A stretch of 6,727 nt of DNA, from contig JAFDJF010000316.1 in the NCBI GenBank assembly GCA_019307645.1, forward strand, positions 1-6,727, written 5' to 3'. The DNA is from Deltaproteobacteria bacterium. GTDB lineage: Bacteria; Desulfobacterota; DSM-4660; Desulfatiglandales; Desulfatiglandaceae. The notes under the pieces are model-generated. The model worked only from the letters and a program-made list of their open reading frames with translations. It made no database searches and was not told the DNA's origin. Both the position numbers and the translations under genes were made by a program. Below are positions 1 to 5,340 of the stretch, one piece after another. The first letter of the stretch is position 1, and every line of letters starts with the position of its first letter.

Positions 1-29
1 AGATAAATATGGCGAAGCAATTCCATCCT

Positions 30-43
30 TCGTCACTCGTCAC
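30..43. repeat. 7-bp tandem repeat, two copies
   Basis: TCGTCAC occurs twice head to tail, followed by TTGTGA, which makes a small TCAC-TT-GTGA palindrome at 40-49. It is short and could be chance, or the edge of an intergenic repeat that begins outside the window. Confidence 0.4.
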
Positions 44-144
44 TTGTGATTCGCTATTCGACTGTTCAATGTCTCTTTACATGGAAGTAAAGTCTAATGG
101 TGCAATTTAAAAAAATCGTTGGACATAAAACCCTCTGCAGTACG

Positions 145-170
145 CATTTCTCGATCACATTTCTCGATCA
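145..170. repeat. 13-bp perfect tandem repeat, two copies
   Basis: CATTTCTCGATCA occurs at 145-157 and again at 158-170 with no mismatch. It lies about 110 bases upstream of the putative cyclase promoter. It could be a paired regulator-binding site or a simple slippage duplication. The sequence alone does not decide. Confidence 0.6.
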
Positions 171-279
171 CTGGATAAAAGAATCACTTAAGTTAATGCC
201 ATTGACGTTAGGGTAATGCCTTCGATATCTTTGATAATGGACAAAACAGGACACAATTGGCTCAGGTTCATAAACCATC

Positions 280-309
280 TTGACGTTTGGTCGAAATCAA
301 AGTTATTAT
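280..309 (+). promoter_or_regulatory. Putative sigma70-type promoter for the cyclase-thioesterase pair
   Basis: TTGACG at 280-285 matches the -35 consensus in five of six positions. TATTAT at 304-309 is a good -10 box, with an 18-base spacer. Transcription would begin near 316 and leave a leader of about 120 bases before the ATG at 438. This is consensus matching only. A second TTGACG at 202-207 lacks a well-spaced -10 box. Confidence 0.45.
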
Positions 310-425
310 GCTGTTTTCATCCATCCGACGTGTAGAATTTCAAACTCTCGATAGGCAAAGCGATAAGGTATACGGTGCAAGACTTTTTTCTGCATCTGTA
401 AATACAGCGCATCAGACTGTTTTTT

Positions 426-429
426 GGAG
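426..429 (+). promoter_or_regulatory. Ribosome binding site that fixes the cyclase start
   Basis: GGAG ends 8 bases before the ATG at 438. The next in-frame ATG, at 495, has no purine-rich sequence in the right place, so 438 is the better start. Confidence 0.65.
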
Positions 430-437
430 AAAAGGCC

Positions 438-2273
438 ATGAGCCGCCTGGATTGTATATGCAACCGGAATACCAAAATCATCGCCACCTATGTGATGAGT
501 AAGCTGGGCAGTTATCAGGACTTATTTGACGGACTCCCCTACCCTACTGACGAGTACACCTCTTCAAGGGACTTCTTCCTGGACGAAGATGAATGGACCA
601 CTTTTGAAAACTTTGAACGGATTTTCCGAAGAGCCAAGAGACTGGTTAATGAGCAGAATCTCTATTATAACTGCGGCGCGTCTTCAACACGGCTTAATGC
701 CTGGGGACGCTTCTATTATTTTGTGAGACTTTTTGCCACACCCGGTGACGGGTTCAAGCGACTCCCGTTTTTCAACAATAATTCCAACGATACCAAAGAG
801 ATCGAAATCATCCTCCCGCCCACGTATGACATCCGCCTTAAAAAAATCAGGACTGTTATAAAGGTCGAATTTCATGATGATTTCAACCCAAACTGGGATT
901 ACATTGGGGACCCGTATCTGAGGGGGATTATTTCGTCAATCCCCACCATCTGGGGACTGCCGCCCGCTTCCGTAGAGCAACCTATAAATTCTTACAACCC
1001 CGAGACCCTGTTTAATCAGGAACCCGACTTTATTCCCTATAACCTTGATGTCAAGGTCGAAGGGGATGTGATGACCCTGAAAAACCCTGTTGACGGCGGA
1101 CGCCTTGTGGTGGGTGAAAAGGTCCTGCTGGAGTCAGAGGTTGTCCGTGGGAAGAAGGTTTTCCTGGGCAAGTACTCCAAACTCCCGAAAGATTACTCAC
1201 CAAGCTCATGGGAAAAAAGAGAAGCCATTGTTATCACACAAAGCATACAGGTTGACGATCAGATCCTTTTAACCGCGGGCGAGATATTCAATGCTCCCTA
1301 TTTTATCCTGGAAATCACATACGACCGAATCTCCTTTTTTCGCCGCCTTTCCCAGTTATTCAGATTCCGGAAAATGCCCAAAGGGTCGGGACGGGAAATG
1401 TTTGAAACCGTGGACCAGCTTCGAAGAAGCATCCGGGCCAAGAACAACGCCTATCTTGCCATTGAGAAAACAAATACAGATCTGAGAGCTGCAAAATCCA
1501 TGCTGGATGAATATGCCCGGGAATTAGAGCATAAGGTGGATGAACGAACCACAGAGCTCCGGAAGGCCCAGCATGAATTGCTCCAGCTGAACCAGAGCCT
1601 TGAAGCAAAGGTAGAGAGCCAGGTTGTTAAACTGGAAAGATATAATGAACTCAGACGTTACCTGTCATCCAAACTGACGGATCAAATTCTGGGTGACGGG
1701 CATATCCTTGGCTTAGAGCCAAAAAGAAAAATAATGACCGTTGTCTTCACGGACATCAGGGATTTTTCAAAGCTTACAGACAGCCTGGAACCTGAAGAAT
1801 TGTTTCATTTGCTGGACAGGTATCTGTCGGAAATGATCAAAATCGTCCACAGCTACGATGGTACGCTGAACAAGATTGTGGGTGACGGGCTTCTCATCTT
1901 TTTCGGGGATCCGATTGAAATGGTGGACCATAGTGAACGGGCCGTGCGCATGGCCATTGATATGCAGAAGAAGGTCTCTGACTTGAAGGATGACTGGCTG
2001 GAATACGGATATGACCTGGGGATCGGCATCGGTATCAATACCGCATATATGACCGTGGGCAATATCGGTTCGGACATGCACAGGGACTACACGGTCATCG
2101 GAAACCAGGTTAATGTGGCATCACGCCTTGAATCAAAGGCCGAAGCAGGCCAGATCCTGATCAGTCAAAGGACCTACAGCAAGGTGAAGGGCCTTGTTGA
2201 AGTGGAAGAAATGGGTCCGATCAAGGTTAAAGGGATTCATGATCCGGTAAGGACTTATAATGTCTTAAGGTAG
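438..2273 (+). CDS. Class III adenylate cyclase with N-terminal domain of unknown function and coiled-coil linker
   Basis: Predicted to convert ATP to cyclic AMP in the cytoplasm; the 611-residue protein has no obvious membrane segment or signal peptide. The C-terminal part (about 426-611) is a class III cyclase domain. Its metal-binding aspartates are D439 (VFTDIRDFS) and D483 (IVGDG). The purine-selecting pair is K479 and D550, the combination of adenylate rather than guanylate cyclases. The transition-state residues N559 and R563 lie in NVASRLE. All catalytic positions are kept, so a homodimer should be active. Residues about 325-405 are strongly helical with heptads (AYLAIEKTN to VESQVVKLE), leading into the RRYLSSKL segment common before this domain; this probably passes a signal to the dimer. 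Residues 1 to about 320 contain YYNCG (76-80), RLNAWGRF and a GIISSIPTIWGL stretch; I do not recognise this region, and a sensory role is inference. A thioesterase gene follows after 26 bases, probably cotranscribed. Confidence 0.93.
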   Translation: MSRLDCICNRNTKIIATYVMSKLGSYQDLFDGLPYPTDEYTSSRDFFLDEDEWTTFENFERIFRRAKRLVNEQNLYYNCGASSTRLNAWGRFYYFVRLFATPGDGFKRLPFFNNNSNDTKEIEIILPPTYDIRLKKIRTVIKVEFHDDFNPNWDYIGDPYLRGIISSIPTIWGLPPASVEQPINSYNPETLFNQEPDFIPYNLDVKVEGDVMTLKNPVDGGRLVVGEKVLLESEVVRGKKVFLGKYSKLPKDYSPSSWEKREAIVITQSIQVDDQILLTAGEIFNAPYFILEITYDRISFFRRLSQLFRFRKMPKGSGREMFETVDQLRRSIRAKNNAYLAIEKTNTDLRAAKSMLDEYARELEHKVDERTTELRKAQHELLQLNQSLEAKVESQVVKLERYNELRRYLSSKLTDQILGDGHILGLEPKRKIMTVVFTDIRDFSKLTDSLEPEELFHLLDRYLSEMIKIVHSYDGTLNKIVGDGLLIFFGDPIEMVDHSERAVRMAIDMQKKVSDLKDDWLEYGYDLGIGIGINTAYMTVGNIGSDMHRDYTVIGNQVNVASRLESKAEAGQILISQRTYSKVKGLVEVEEMGPIKVKGIHDPVRTYNVLR

Positions 2274-2299
2274 AATAAACAGGTTAATGGAAGGGTAAC

Positions 2300-2812
2300 A
2301 TGAGGTATATGGAAGACAGGGAAAACTACAGATTCATTCCAACCAAAGGCTGGGATAAGCATTGTTTTGGCTGCAGCCCTGACAATAATCCGGCGGGGCT
2401 TCAAATGAAATTCTACACAGATGAGAAATCGATATTTTCATGGGTCAAAGTTCCAGACCATCTTCGCGGATGGAACAACCTGGTTCATGGAGGCGTAATA
2501 TCCACTATTCTGGATGAAGTCATGGGATGGGCCGCGATTCATCTCTTGAAACTGATTGTGCTGACCAAAACCATGACAATTGACTTTATTCAGCCTGTCT
2601 TTATAGACGATGAGTTAAAGGCGGAAGCCAGGATAACGAAATTCGACAGGGAAGGAGAAGTCATCATTGATGCAACGGTTCACAATGAACGCGCTGAGTT
2701 ATGTGCAAAGTCAACCGGAGTCTTTTCATACTTTCCTCCGGATATGATTAAAAAAATGGGGATCATGGATGATGAGTGCTTGAGGGAGTTTGAAAATTAT
2801 ATTGAAGCGTAA
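2300..2812 (+). CDS. PaaI-like hotdog-fold acyl-CoA thioesterase
   Basis: A 170-residue protein predicted to hydrolyse acyl-CoA thioesters in the cytoplasm; the substrate is unknown. The hotdog signature is clear: VHGGVISTILDE at 62-73, with H63, G64, G65 and acidic D72/E73 at the start of the central helix, as in the PaaI/YbgC-type superfamily, followed by the expected beta strands (TMTIDFIQPVF near 91-101). The N-terminal HCFGC motif with C22 and C25, followed by NNPAGLQM, is typical of a subgroup of stand-alone hotdog proteins. The length is normal, with a C-terminal tail of about 25 residues beyond the fold. The start is supported by GGAAGG at 2289-2294, five bases before ATG. It follows the cyclase by 26 bases on the same strand, so an operon is likely. 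A functional link between cAMP signalling and this enzyme cannot be read from the sequence. Confidence 0.85.
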   Translation: MRYMEDRENYRFIPTKGWDKHCFGCSPDNNPAGLQMKFYTDEKSIFSWVKVPDHLRGWNNLVHGGVISTILDEVMGWAAIHLLKLIVLTKTMTIDFIQPVFIDDELKAEARITKFDREGEVIIDATVHNERAELCAKSTGVFSYFPPDMIKKMGIMDDECLREFENYIEA

Positions 2813-2834
2813 AGGTTGATGAACCTAATAATGA

Positions 2835-2880
2835 ACCGGATCCGGAACCCAGGTTTCCGTCCCTGAATTCCGGCTCCGGT
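2835..2880. terminator. Hairpin between convergent genes, possible bidirectional terminator
   Basis: ACCGGATCCGGAA (2835-2847) pairs with TTCCGGCTCCGGT (2868-2880), 12 of 13 positions, enclosing a 20-base loop. It sits between the ends of the thioesterase and ferredoxin genes, where a shared terminator is expected. There is no clear T run on either side, so it is not a canonical intrinsic terminator. Confidence 0.4.
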
Positions 2881-2919
2881 AAAATATACGGTTTACATGT
2901 CAGGATTGAAGGCTCCTTT

Positions 2920-3207
2920 TTACCAGGAATGGACGATCGCCTTCGTTGGACATGCTTCCTCACATGGAAGTGGCGGTTTTGAAGAAGGCTTGCAGGGTCC
3001 ACACTCATACTTGATCTTCTTCTTTTTATTATCAGCTACAATAACAACAGGCTCCTCCCTGAGAGGATCGTTCGGGTCTTCATCAACCACTTCAAAAACA
3101 CCCTGAGGACATGCAGTCACACATTCTCCGCAGCCGTCGCATTTGTCTGTATCAATTTGAATGAAAAAATCTCCAGATCCGTCCTTATATCCATAGTTTG
3201 CCAGCAT
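2920..3207 (-). CDS. Small 2[4Fe-4S] ferredoxin
   Basis: A 95-residue cytoplasmic electron carrier with two cysteine motifs. The first is classic: C23, C26, C29 and C33 in CDGCGECVTACP. The second has the spacing C69-x2-C72-x9-C82-x3-C86, with an insertion rich in Lys, Ser and Pro between its second and third cysteines. In 2[4Fe-4S] ferredoxins C23, C26 and C29 plus C86 ligate one cluster, and C69, C72 and C82 plus C33 the other. An insertion in the second motif is known from Allochromatium-type ferredoxins, which often have very low-potential clusters, but the long C-terminal helix of that type is absent: the chain ends nine residues after the last cysteine. The start has a strong ribosome binding site, GAGGTGA (3212-3218, minus strand), four bases before ATG. 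The gene is monocistronic here, divergent from the acyltransferase and convergent with the thioesterase. Its redox partner is not in the window. Confidence 0.9.
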   Translation of the reverse strand: MLANYGYKDGSGDFFIQIDTDKCDGCGECVTACPQGVFEVVDEDPNDPLREEPVVIVADNKKKKIKYECGPCKPSSKPPLPCEEACPTKAIVHSW

Positions 3208-3457
3208 AAGTTCACCTCGTTCATTAAGTTTTATTGATTGCGCGGCTCAGGCCGCAGGGCTGTCCATTTTGCCCTTATCCTCATACGTAAGCCAACCCCC
3301 ACTGATGCGGTTGCAGAAAAAGCCTTTCCGGACAAAAGTTGCCGGAGTATCTCACAAACGACAATATAAAGTCAAGGCGCAGCACTCACTGTTTCCGACA
3401 GTTAATTCCTTGCCTTATAAAAGGAGATCATCTAATATTCCGCCAGGTCAGCAAACC
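3208..3457. other. Divergent intergenic region between ferredoxin and acyltransferase genes
   Basis: It should hold the promoters of both flanking genes, but I find no box pair strong enough to call. A small GC hairpin, GCGGC-TCAG-GCCGC, lies at 3242-3255, about 35 bases upstream of the ferredoxin start; without a T run it is not a terminator. AAGGAG at 3421-3426 looks like a ribosome binding site but has no ATG, GTG or TTG at a normal distance. Confidence 0.4.
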
Positions 3458-4216
3458 ATGGAATCGAACTCTGCCAAATCATCCAAACCATCCCTGCTCC
3501 GCTGGTATGACACAATCTTTTTGGGGGTGATCCCTCCCCTGGTCGCACTGTTGGTCAAGCTGTTGATGCTCTCCTGCCGTGTGATCAAGGTGGAAGGCGA
3601 AGAAGCGCACAGGGAAGCCCTTGCCAGATCAGGCGGAGGCGCAATATATGTCACCTGGCACCAGAGGATGCCGTACCATTTCCACTATTTCGGTTCCCGC
3701 CACGTGACCGTTATGATCAGCCAGAGCCGGGACGGCGAGTATGTTTCCAGGATAGCCAAATGGCTTGGGTTCAGGAATGTCCGCGGCTCATCCACACGCG
3801 GGGGGCGTGCTGCCCTTAAAGAATTGATACAGCGAATAAGAAATGGTGAGATCGGGGGGATGCTGGCCGACGGCCCCTTAGGCCCTGCGCGCAGGGCCAA
3901 AACAGGCTCCGTGGTCCTTGCACGTGATGCCCGCGTTCCTCTGATACCCATACTCTGGAGCGCCGACCGATGCTGGCTGCTCAACACCTGGGATCGCTAT
4001 ATGATCCCCAAACCCTTTGCACGCATTGTTTTTTATTATGCCGAGCCCATCTGGGTGCCCCGTTCCTCCAGGGGGGAAGAGCTGGAATCATTACGCACTA
4101 TTCTGGAAAACAGGTTAAACGACGGGACAAGCTGGTGTGACGCTCATTTTGGCCCGGAAAGGCCCTGGCGCAAGGTAAAAGAGGAAGGTATTCCTGAGGT
4201 TGGACCTCTTTCATAA
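3458..4216 (+). CDS. DUF374 / lysophospholipid acyltransferase-like protein
   Basis: A 252-residue protein of the DUF374 branch of the LPLAT acyltransferase superfamily, predicted to transfer an acyl chain to a lipid acceptor at the inner membrane; the acceptor (phospholipid or lipid A-like) is not established. A hydrophobic helix at about 19-40 (IFLGVIPPLVALLVKLLMLS) should anchor it. Conserved blocks follow in order: YVTWHQRM (64-71, with H68 as likely catalytic histidine), ISQSRDGEYVSRIAKWLGF (87-105), RGSSTRGGRAALKEL (109-123) and LADGPLGPARRAKTG (136-150). The length is normal for the family. The ATG at 3458 is preferred because homologous features begin just after it, but its ribosome binding site is weak (CAGG, 3444-3447). 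The frame stays open upstream to a TTG at 3269, and an AAGGAG lies in front of an in-frame ATT at 3437, so the N terminus is uncertain. No other lipid A gene lies beside it here. Confidence 0.82.
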   Translation: MESNSAKSSKPSLLRWYDTIFLGVIPPLVALLVKLLMLSCRVIKVEGEEAHREALARSGGGAIYVTWHQRMPYHFHYFGSRHVTVMISQSRDGEYVSRIAKWLGFRNVRGSSTRGGRAALKELIQRIRNGEIGGMLADGPLGPARRAKTGSVVLARDARVPLIPILWSADRCWLLNTWDRYMIPKPFARIVFYYAEPIWVPRSSRGEELESLRTILENRLNDGTSWCDAHFGPERPWRKVKEEGIPEVGPLS

Positions 4217-4264
4217 AAGTGAGCTAAAGTGACTGAAGTGATCTAAAGTGATCTAAAGTTATGG
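4216..4264. repeat. AAAGTGATCT-type tandem repeat, left arm
   Basis: About five units of 9-10 bases start at the stop codon of the acyltransferase gene: AAAGTGAGCT, AAAGTGACT, GAAGTGATCT, AAAGTGATCT and AAAGTTATGG. The block is repeated in inverted orientation at 4522-4575, so transcripts across the region could fold back on themselves. The stop codon TAA overlaps the first unit. Confidence 0.8.
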
Positions 4265-4266
4265 AA

Positions 4267-4281
4267 TGCGCTGAAAGCGCA
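4267..4281. repeat. Short perfect hairpin beside the left repeat arm
   Basis: TGCGCT-GAA-AGCGCA forms a 6-bp stem with a 3-base loop directly after the left arm. A related TGCGCT sequence, inverted (AGCGCA, 4522-4527), follows the right arm inward, so the hairpin probably belongs to the same repeat family. There is no T run, so a terminator role is unproven. Confidence 0.5.
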
Positions 4282-4303
4282 GTCATTGTATGTAATTAAG
4301 AAT

Positions 4304-4448
4304 GACGGTTTCATAAAAAGTCGTCACTCCGGTGAAAACCGGAGTCCAGAAAAGCTGCAACCATTTAATCCCGCCATCGGCGGGACTGGATTCCGGCCTC
4401 CGCCGGAATGACGAAGGAGGGTATTTCCTGGCTTTTTACGGGACCATC
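4304..4448. mobile_element. 145-bp MITE-like element with 6-bp target duplication
   Basis: The ends are 19-bp imperfect inverted repeats: GACGGTTTCATAAAAAGTC (4304-4322) and, inverted, GATGGTCCCGTAAAAAGCC (from 4448-4430), 14 of 19 identical. AAGAAT abuts both ends exactly (4298-4303 and 4449-4454), as expected of a target-site duplication. Inside are a second inverted pair of 28 bases (4322-4349 and 4386-4413), each itself a hairpin around CCGG, and a central stem TCCCGCC-ATC-GGCGGGA (4369-4385). It has no coding capacity and would need a transposase in trans. The internal CGTCAYTCCGG / CCGGARTCCAG motifs resemble a palindrome family common in proteobacterial intergenic regions, from memory only. 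It lies in the convergent gap between the acyltransferase and cobO genes. Confidence 0.78.
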
Positions 4449-4454
4449 AAGAAT

Positions 4455-4521
4455 AAGAAATTGTGAGCAAAGTATACGCTGTGGGTTGTAACGTGTTGTG
4501 ATATTTTGAAATTGACCGCGA
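4455..4521. other. Unexplained spacer inside the convergent gap
   Basis: Between the element and the right repeat arm I see no gene, strong promoter or clear structure. The whole gene-free gap from 4217 to 4650 is accounted for by the repeat arms, the hairpin, the inserted element, this AT-rich spacer and about 75 bases downstream of cobO. Confidence 0.4.
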
Positions 4522-4575
4522 AGCGCACCACAACTTTAGATCACTTTAGGCACTTTAGTTCACTTTAGATCACTG
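4522..4575. repeat. AAAGTGATCT-type tandem repeat, right (inverted) arm
   Basis: Read on the minus strand this gives AGTGATCT, AAAGTGAACT, AAAGTGCCT, AAAGTGATCT and AAAGTTGTGG, matching the left arm (4216-4264) unit by unit and continuing into TGCGCT on the inner side. The 17 bases GTGATCTAAAGTTGTGG match 4249-4265 with one difference. The two arms are now about 240 bases apart. The block ends about 75 bases downstream of the cobO stop codon. Confidence 0.75.
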
Positions 4576-4626
4576 CTAATCGACCCCTTCACCCACGGCA
4601 TAGCCACCGCTCTCTGACCTGCTCCT

Positions 4627-4641
4627 GAAAACCAGGTTTTC
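4627..4641. terminator. Short palindrome downstream of cobO
   Basis: GAAAACC-A-GGTTTTC is a 7-bp perfect inverted repeat 10 bases past the cobO stop codon (minus-strand reading). With an A/T-rich stem, a one-base centre and no clean T run it is a weak candidate for transcription termination. Confidence 0.22.
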
Positions 4642-4650
4642 CGCTCAGAA

Positions 4651-5166
4651 CTATTTCTCTATCCCGTCCCGTGCCTGTATCCCATTCCGGTAATAATGTT
4701 TTATCTCTTTCATCTCCGTTACCAGATCAGCCTCTTCCAGTATCCTCGGGTCTGCCCTTCTGCCTGTAATCACCAGCTCCACATCCTCCGGTTTTGACCG
4801 GATGAAATCAAGCAGGTCTTCCACGCTAAAAAGATTGTAGTGCGTGGCGATGTTTGCTTCATCCAGGATAATTACCTGATATTTCCCGGAACACATGATC
4901 TCGCCGACTTCTTTGAGACCCGCCTGCGCCGCCTGAATATCTTCCTTTTGCGGGCTTTTTTTTATAAAGCAATCCCGTCCATACTGTTTTACCGTAATAT
5001 ACTCTGACAGTTTTTCCAGGACAACGAGTTCACTGTATTTCATTCCCTTGACAAACTGGGCAAAATATACCCTGAGGCCTGCACCTGCTGCACGCACGGC
5101 AAGCCCTAAAGCCGCTGTTGTCTTGCCCTTTCCGTCTCCCGTATAAACCTGCACATATCCTTTCAT
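4651..5166 (-). CDS. cobO: Cob(I)yrinic acid a,c-diamide adenosyltransferase (CobO/BtuR family)
   Basis: A 171-residue cytoplasmic enzyme that transfers the 5'-deoxyadenosyl group of ATP to the cobalt of a reduced corrinoid, giving the adenosyl form used in cobalamin synthesis and salvage. The P-loop TGDGKGKTTA (9-18) is the family form, with K13, K15 and T16 contacting ATP. VIILDEAN (98-105) is the Walker B-like strand, and the C terminus carries the family signature from ITGRRADP (133-140) through ADLVTEMKEIKHYY (146-159) to GIQARDGIE (162-170). It is slightly shorter than E. coli BtuR (196 residues), mainly at the N terminus. ATG at 5166 is chosen over an in-frame TTG at 5184 because GGAG lies seven bases before the ATG. 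It lies downstream of tonB on the same strand, now separated by a 142-bp palindromic insert; this fits a corrinoid uptake operon. I see no cobalamin riboswitch in the window. Confidence 0.92.
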   Translation of the reverse strand: MKGYVQVYTGDGKGKTTAALGLAVRAAGAGLRVYFAQFVKGMKYSELVVLEKLSEYITVKQYGRDCFIKKSPQKEDIQAAQAGLKEVGEIMCSGKYQVIILDEANIATHYNLFSVEDLLDFIRSKPEDVELVITGRRADPRILEEADLVTEMKEIKHYYRNGIQARDGIEK

Positions 5167-5173
5167 GGTTTTG

Positions 5174-5177
5174 CTCC
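5174..5177 (-). promoter_or_regulatory. Ribosome binding site that fixes the cobO start
   Basis: Read on the minus strand, GGAG is followed by seven bases (CAAAACC) and then ATG at 5166. The upstream TTG at 5184 has no comparable site, so the longer protein (177 residues) is less likely. Confidence 0.7.
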
Positions 5178-5198
5178 AATCCAAACCCGGCTCACTTC

Positions 5199-5340
5199 GA
5201 GACCTTTGAAAAGCGCTCCCTTTTGCACCAACTCGGCGTCAGACAAAAATTTTAATCCTCGAAATACTCAATGTATTCCTGCGGTTAAAATTTTAGTCTT
5301 TCTTGATTTGGCACAAAATTGAGCATTTTTCAAAGGTCTC
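5199..5340. mobile_element. 142-bp full-length palindromic element between tonB and cobO
   Basis: The outer 20 bases are inverted copies: GAGACCTTTGAAAAGCGCTC (5199-5218) against, inverted, GAGACCTTTGAAAAATGCTC (from 5340-5321), 18 of 20 identical. Pairing continues inward: TTTTGCACCAA against TTTTGTGCCAA, then AGACAAAAATTTTAA (5241-5255) against 5285-5299 with one mismatch, and GAAATAC against GTATTCC around the centre near 5269. CTCACTTC occurs at 5191-5198 and 5338-5345; its last five bases (ACTTC) abut both ends and look like a target duplication. The element carries no gene. Its right end supplies part of the tonB stop codon. In the tonB-cobO transcript it would fold into one very long hairpin, which might affect processing or downstream expression. 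Confidence 0.75.

Larger units (their letters stand above)
1..437. other. Gene-free leader upstream of the cyclase gene
   Basis: I see no convincing gene here. One open frame starts at 287 and runs into the cyclase gene, but it has no ribosome binding site and no recognisable protein character. The stretch holds two short tandem repeats (30-43 and 145-170) and a promoter-like sequence (280-309). The low-GC, repeat-flecked composition fits an intergenic region. The upstream neighbour lies outside the window. Confidence 0.6.

Noticed and set aside
495..497. Alternative cyclase start codon (ATG)
   Set aside because: No ribosome binding site in front, while the ATG at 438 has GGAG at proper distance. 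It cannot be excluded completely because the first 19 residues have no family support.
287..502. Small open frame just before and overlapping the cyclase gene
   Set aside because: No ribosome binding site, no protein-like composition, and it overlaps the well-supported cyclase start in another frame.
1740..2270. Guanylate cyclase assignment
   Set aside because: The purine-selecting positions are K479 and D550, the adenylate pair; guanylate cyclases carry Glu and Cys/Ser-type residues there.
3242..3255. GC hairpin as an intrinsic terminator
   Set aside because: The stem is only 5 bp, there is no T run, and it sits between divergent genes where no terminator is needed.
3269..3457. N-terminal extension of the acyltransferase from a TTG
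   Set aside because: The added 63 residues look random, carry no signal peptide, and precede the normal start of the family fold; no ribosome binding site is seen before the TTG.
4216..4575. CRISPR-like array
   Set aside because: The units are 9-10 bases, contiguous, without spacers, degenerate, and inverted between arms; no cas gene is present.
5167..5184. Longer cobO starting at a TTG
   Set aside because: It would place the GGAG ribosome binding site inside the coding sequence. The ATG at 5166 is spaced ideally from it and the protein then begins right before the P-loop strand, as in the family.
5199..5340. Cobalamin riboswitch or attenuator upstream of cobO
   Set aside because: The sequence is a simple end-to-end palindrome with flanking duplications and shows no B12-box-like sequence; a mobile-element origin explains it better.
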